In this document: one piece after another, positions 61,011-64,000 of the stretch
Layout of the letters: each line of letters opens with the position of its first letter
Numbering within the stretch: position 1 is the stretch's first letter
Source of the DNA: Litorihabitans aurantiacus
Lineage (GTDB): Bacteria > Actinomycetota > Actinomycetes > Actinomycetales > Beutenbergiaceae
Assembly (NCBI RefSeq): GCF_030161595.1
Contig: NZ_BSUM01000001.1
Span: forward strand, 992,001-1,056,000
Length of the DNA: 64,000 nucleotides
Direction: 5' to 3'
Notes under the pieces: model-generated
What the model saw: the letters and a program-made list of their open reading frames with translations, nothing else
What the model was told of the DNA's origin: nothing
Databases searched by the model: none
Program-made: the position numbers and the translations under genes

Positions 61011-63740
61011 TCAGGCGTCGCCGCCCGCGTTGCCGGTGGTGCCGGCCGTGACGTCGAGCAGGCGGTACTTCTCGATCGCCTGCGCCGGTGCGGAGGAGTC
61101 GATCTCGCCGCGGCGCGCGAGCTGCTGGAGCGTGCGCACCACGAGGGAGTGGCTGTCGATGAGGAAGTGGCGGCGGACGGCCGAGCGGGTGTCCGACAGG
61201 CCGAAGCCGTCGGCGCCGAGCGTCGCGTAGTCGCCGGGGACCCAGGCGCGGATCTGGTCGGCCACGAGGTGGTCGTAGTCCGACGTCGCCACGAAGGGTC
61301 CGCCGCTGCCCTGGAGCTTCTGCGTCACGTACGGCACGCGCGCCTCGCTGCCGGGCTCGACGAACGCCGCCCGGTCGGCGGCGAGCGCGTCGCGGCGCAG
61401 CTCCGACCAGGAAGTCACCGACCAGACGCCGGCACGCACGCCCCACTCCTCGGCGAGGATCTGACGCGCCTCGAGCGCCCACGGCACCGCGACGCCGGAC
61501 GCGAGCAGCTGGGCCTGCGGGCCCTCGCCCTCGGGCTCCGCGAGGCGGTAGATGCCGCGCAGGATGCCCTCGACGTCGACGTCCTCCGGCTCCTTCGGCT
61601 GGACCATCGGCTCGTTGTACACCGTGAGGTAGTACATGACGTTCGGGTCGCCCTCGAGGCCCGAGACGCGCTCGGAGCCGTACATGCGCTCGATGCCGTC
61701 GCGCACGATGTGACGGATCTCGTACCCGTAGGCCGGGTCGTAGTGAACGATCGCCGAGTTGGTCCCGGCGAGCAGCGGCGAGTGGCCGTCGGCGTGCTGG
61801 AGGCCCTCGCCCGTGAGGGTGGTGCGCCCCGCCGTCGCGCCGATGAGGAACCCGCGCGTGAGCTGGTCGCCCGCGGCCCAGAACTGGTCGCCGGTGCGCT
61901 GGAAGCCGAACATCGAGTAGTAGATGTAGAACGGCACGAGCGCCTCGCCGTGCGTGGCGTAGGACGTGCCGACGGCCTGGAACGCCGAGGCCGAGCCGGC
62001 CTCGTTGATCCCGGTGTGCATGATCTGACCGGCCTCGGACTCCTTGTAGGAGAGCATGAGCTCGCGGTCGACCGGCAGGTAGTTCTGGCCGAGCGTGTTG
62101 AAGATCTTCGCGCTCGGGAAGATCGAGTCGAGTCCGAAGGTGCGCGCCTCGTCCGGGATGATCGGCACGATCCGGTTGCCGAACTCCTTGTCCTTCACGA
62201 GGTCCTTGAACAGGCGGACGAACGCCATCGTGGTGGCGACCTCCTGCGTGCCCGAACCCTTGGCGAGGAGCTGGTAGGCCTTGTCGCCCGGCGTCGTGAC
62301 GGGCGTGAAGGAGGAGCGGCGCTCGGGGACGAAGCCACCGAGCTCGCGCCGGCGCTCGAGCATGTACTCGATCTCGGGCGCGTCCTTGCCGGGGTGGAAG
62401 TACGGCGGGAGGTAGGGGTCCTCCTCCAGCTGCGCATCGGTCAGCGGGATCTCGAGCGAGTCGCGCAGGAGCTTGGCGTCCTCGGGCTTGAGCTTCTTCA
62501 TCTGGTGCGTCGCGTTGCGCGCCGCGAAGCCCGGGCCGAGGCCGTAGCCCTTGACGGTGTGCGCGAGCACGACGGTCGGGGCGCCCGTGAACTCGGTGGC
62601 GGCCTTGTAGGCGGCGTAGACCTTGCGGGCGTCGTGGCCGCCGCGCTTCATGGCCCAGAGGGTGTCGTCGGAGACGTCCTCCACGAGCGCCTTGGTGCGC
62701 GGGTCGCGCCCGAAGAAGTGCTCGCGGATGAAGCCGCCGGACTCCGCCTTGAAGGTCTGGTAGTCGCCGTCGGTGGTGGAGGACATGATGTCGACCAGCG
62801 CGCCGTCGGTGTCGCGGGCGAGCAGCTCGTCCCACTCGCGGCCCCACACGGCCTTGACGACGTTCCAGCCGGCGCCGCGGAAGAAGCCCTCGAGCTCGGT
62901 GATGATGCTGCCGTTGCCTCGCACCGGGCCGTCGAGGCGCTGCAGGTTGCAGTTGACCACGAACGTCAGGTTGTCGAGCTTCTGCTGGGCCGCGAGCTGG
63001 AGCATGCCGCGGGACTCGGGCTCGTCCATCTCGCCGTCGCCGAGGAAGGCCCACACGCGCTGCTGGCTCGTGTCCTTGATGCCGCGCAGCTCGAGGTAGC
63101 GGTTGGTCCACGCCTGGTAGATGGCCGAGGACGGGCCGAGGCCCATCGAGACCGTCGGGAACTCCCAGAAGTCCTGCATGAGGCGCGGGTGGGGGTAGGA
63201 CGGGAGGCCGCCGTGCGGGTGGGACAGCTCCTGGCGGAACCCGTCGAGGCGGTCGGCCGAGAGGCGGCCCTCCATGAAGGCGCGGGCGTACATGCCGGGG
63301 GAGGCGTGACCCTGGAAGTAGATCTGGTCACCGCCGCCCGCGTGGTCCTTGCCGCGGAAGAAGTGGTTGAGGCCGACCTCGTACAGGGTCGCGACCGACG
63401 CGTAGGAGGAGATGTGCCCGCCGACGCCGACGCCTGGGCGCTGGGCCCGCGTGACCATGACGGCCGAGTTCCACCGCAGGTAGTCGCGGTAGCGGTTCTC
63501 GATCTCCTCGTCACCGGGGTAGTCCGGCTCGCGGTCGAGACCGATGGTGTTGACGTGCGGCGTGGTCACACCGCTCGGGATCGCCAGCCCGCGCTGCGTC
63601 GCGTGCTTGACGACGGCGGAGAGCACGTCGCCCGCGTGGTCGGTCCCGCGGTGCTCGACGAGGGCGTCGACGGAGTCGATCCACTCGGTGCGCTCCTGCA
63701 CGGCGTCATCACCGGCGAAGGTGGAGTCTGATGTGGTCAC
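61011..63740 (-). CDS. aceE: Pyruvate dehydrogenase E1 component (homodimeric)
   Basis: A 909-residue thiamine-diphosphate enzyme decarboxylating pyruvate and passing acetyl to the E2 lipoyl domain. The ThDP motif runs [12 protein letters not shown] to [13 protein letters not shown]. The N-terminal [21 protein letters not shown] and C-terminal domain match the single-chain E1. GTG 63740 follows GGAGAG. It supplies acetyl-CoA, which suits its position beside the fab genes. Confidence 0.96.
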   Translation of the reverse strand: MTTSDSTFAGDDAVQERTEWIDSVDALVEHRGTDHAGDVLSAVVKHATQRGLAIPSGVTTPHVNTIGLDREPDYPGDEEIENRYRDYLRWNSAVMVTRAQRPGVGVGGHISSYASVATLYEVGLNHFFRGKDHAGGGDQIYFQGHASPGMYARAFMEGRLSADRLDGFRQELSHPHGGLPSYPHPRLMQDFWEFPTVSMGLGPSSAIYQAWTNRYLELRGIKDTSQQRVWAFLGDGEMDEPESRGMLQLAAQQKLDNLTFVVNCNLQRLDGPVRGNGSIITELEGFFRGAGWNVVKAVWGREWDELLARDTDGALVDIMSSTTDGDYQTFKAESGGFIREHFFGRDPRTKALVEDVSDDTLWAMKRGGHDARKVYAAYKAATEFTGAPTVVLAHTVKGYGLGPGFAARNATHQMKKLKPEDAKLLRDSLEIPLTDAQLEEDPYLPPYFHPGKDAPEIEYMLERRRELGGFVPERRSSFTPVTTPGDKAYQLLAKGSGTQEVATTMAFVRLFKDLVKDKEFGNRIVPIIPDEARTFGLDSIFPSAKIFNTLGQNYLPVDRELMLSYKESEAGQIMHTGINEAGSASAFQAVGTSYATHGEALVPFYIYYSMFGFQRTGDQFWAAGDQLTRGFLIGATAGRTTLTGEGLQHADGHSPLLAGTNSAIVHYDPAYGYEIRHIVRDGIERMYGSERVSGLEGDPNVMYYLTVYNEPMVQPKEPEDVDVEGILRGIYRLAEPEGEGPQAQLLASGVAVPWALEARQILAEEWGVRAGVWSVTSWSELRRDALAADRAAFVEPGSEARVPYVTQKLQGSGGPFVATSDYDHLVADQIRAWVPGDYATLGADGFGLSDTRSAVRRHFLIDSHSLVVRTLQQLARRGEIDSSAPAQAIEKYRLLDVTAGTTGNAGGDA

Positions 63741-64000
63741 GGACTCTCCAGCTCATTGAGGTCGTGGCCCACCGCGGTAGCGCCGGGCCGGTGCGCGGTC
63801 CGTCGCGTGGCGAACCTGGGCGCGTGCGGACGTGTCGTCCGCGGCGCCCGTGACAGCCTATCGATCCGCGGCGACGGACGCTCCTCCCGTTCCGGGTGAC
63901 GGACCCGTGGACGGCTCGGGCCCGGACGGGCGCGCGGGCGGTGAGGGGCGGTAGTCTCCCGGGAAACGAATGCGGCGTCGCCCGGTGCCGCAGCACGACG
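63741..64000. other. aceE upstream region and possible start of a divergent gene
   Basis: No complete gene. Near the end TAGTCT (about 63953) precedes ATG 63970, opening MRRRPVPQHD to the window edge; a divergent gene next to aceE is common in actinobacteria, but ten codons cannot identify it. Confidence 0.35.

Noticed and set aside
60804-63731. A 975-codon plus-strand open frame opposite aceE
   Set aside because: Shadow frame; aceE is unmistakable on the other strand.

Overview
The window is about 64 kb of very GC-rich, gene-dense DNA from an actinobacterium. Gene content and order point to Micrococcales (a Cellulomonas/Promicromonospora-like lineage): FasR-fabD-fabH-acpP-fabF near aceE, dgt close to dnaG, a DUF3145 protein, a leuA leader peptide, and many GTG starts, 4-bp stop/start overlaps and leaderless-type promoters. 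This placement is inference from content. I see no insertion sequence, prophage, CRISPR array or rRNA, so it reads as core chromosome.

Layout. 1-14990: a one-strand block encoding a receptor-like Ser/Thr kinase, an FHA-like protein, a giant anchored Ig-like/fibronectin-III surface protein, MoxR ATPase, DUF58 protein, a transglutaminase-like membrane protein that lacks two catalytic residues, and an FHA membrane protein. 15035-19713: leuA with its attenuator, recO, uppS, a VOC protein and a VTT membrane protein. 19732-22934: zur-znuBCA zinc uptake with a Zur box over a leaderless znuA promoter. 23077-27104: glyS, a YibE/F protein, dusB. 27282-30322: MFS transporter and sugar-phosphate isomerase divergent from a GntR regulator. 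30363-39494: LacI regulator, maltodextrin ABC importer malEFG and two GH13 enzymes. 39536-46617: lipoproteins, dgt, a flavin oxidoreductase, dnaG, VOC/MarR pair. 46574-53558: tRNA(CAU), a 1,022-residue amidase with SLH-type repeats, tRNA-Asn, kynureninase and a Pro/Thr-rich membrane protein. 53571-63740: def, DUF3145, the fatty-acid synthesis cluster with its FasR-like regulator, a helical hypothetical protein and aceE.

How the genes work together: the first block looks like one signalling and cell-surface system, with the kinase and FHA modules reading or writing phosphorylation and MoxR/DUF58/TGase-like proteins acting on export or folding at the membrane. The maltodextrin block is a self-contained import-and-hydrolysis unit under a LacI repressor, without its own ATPase. 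Zur presumably shuts down znuABC when zinc is plentiful. FasR, the fab genes and aceE link acetyl-CoA supply to fatty-acid synthesis.

An important caveat: about twenty reading-frame breaks occur, including in glyS, def, fabD, leuA and recO. Nearly all are repaired by restoring one G or C in a short G/C run. They look like sequence-accuracy errors, not real pseudogenes, so I annotate those genes as single CDSs spanning the break. Intergenic spaces carry unusually long perfect hairpins and a dispersed inverted-arm repeat present at least twice.
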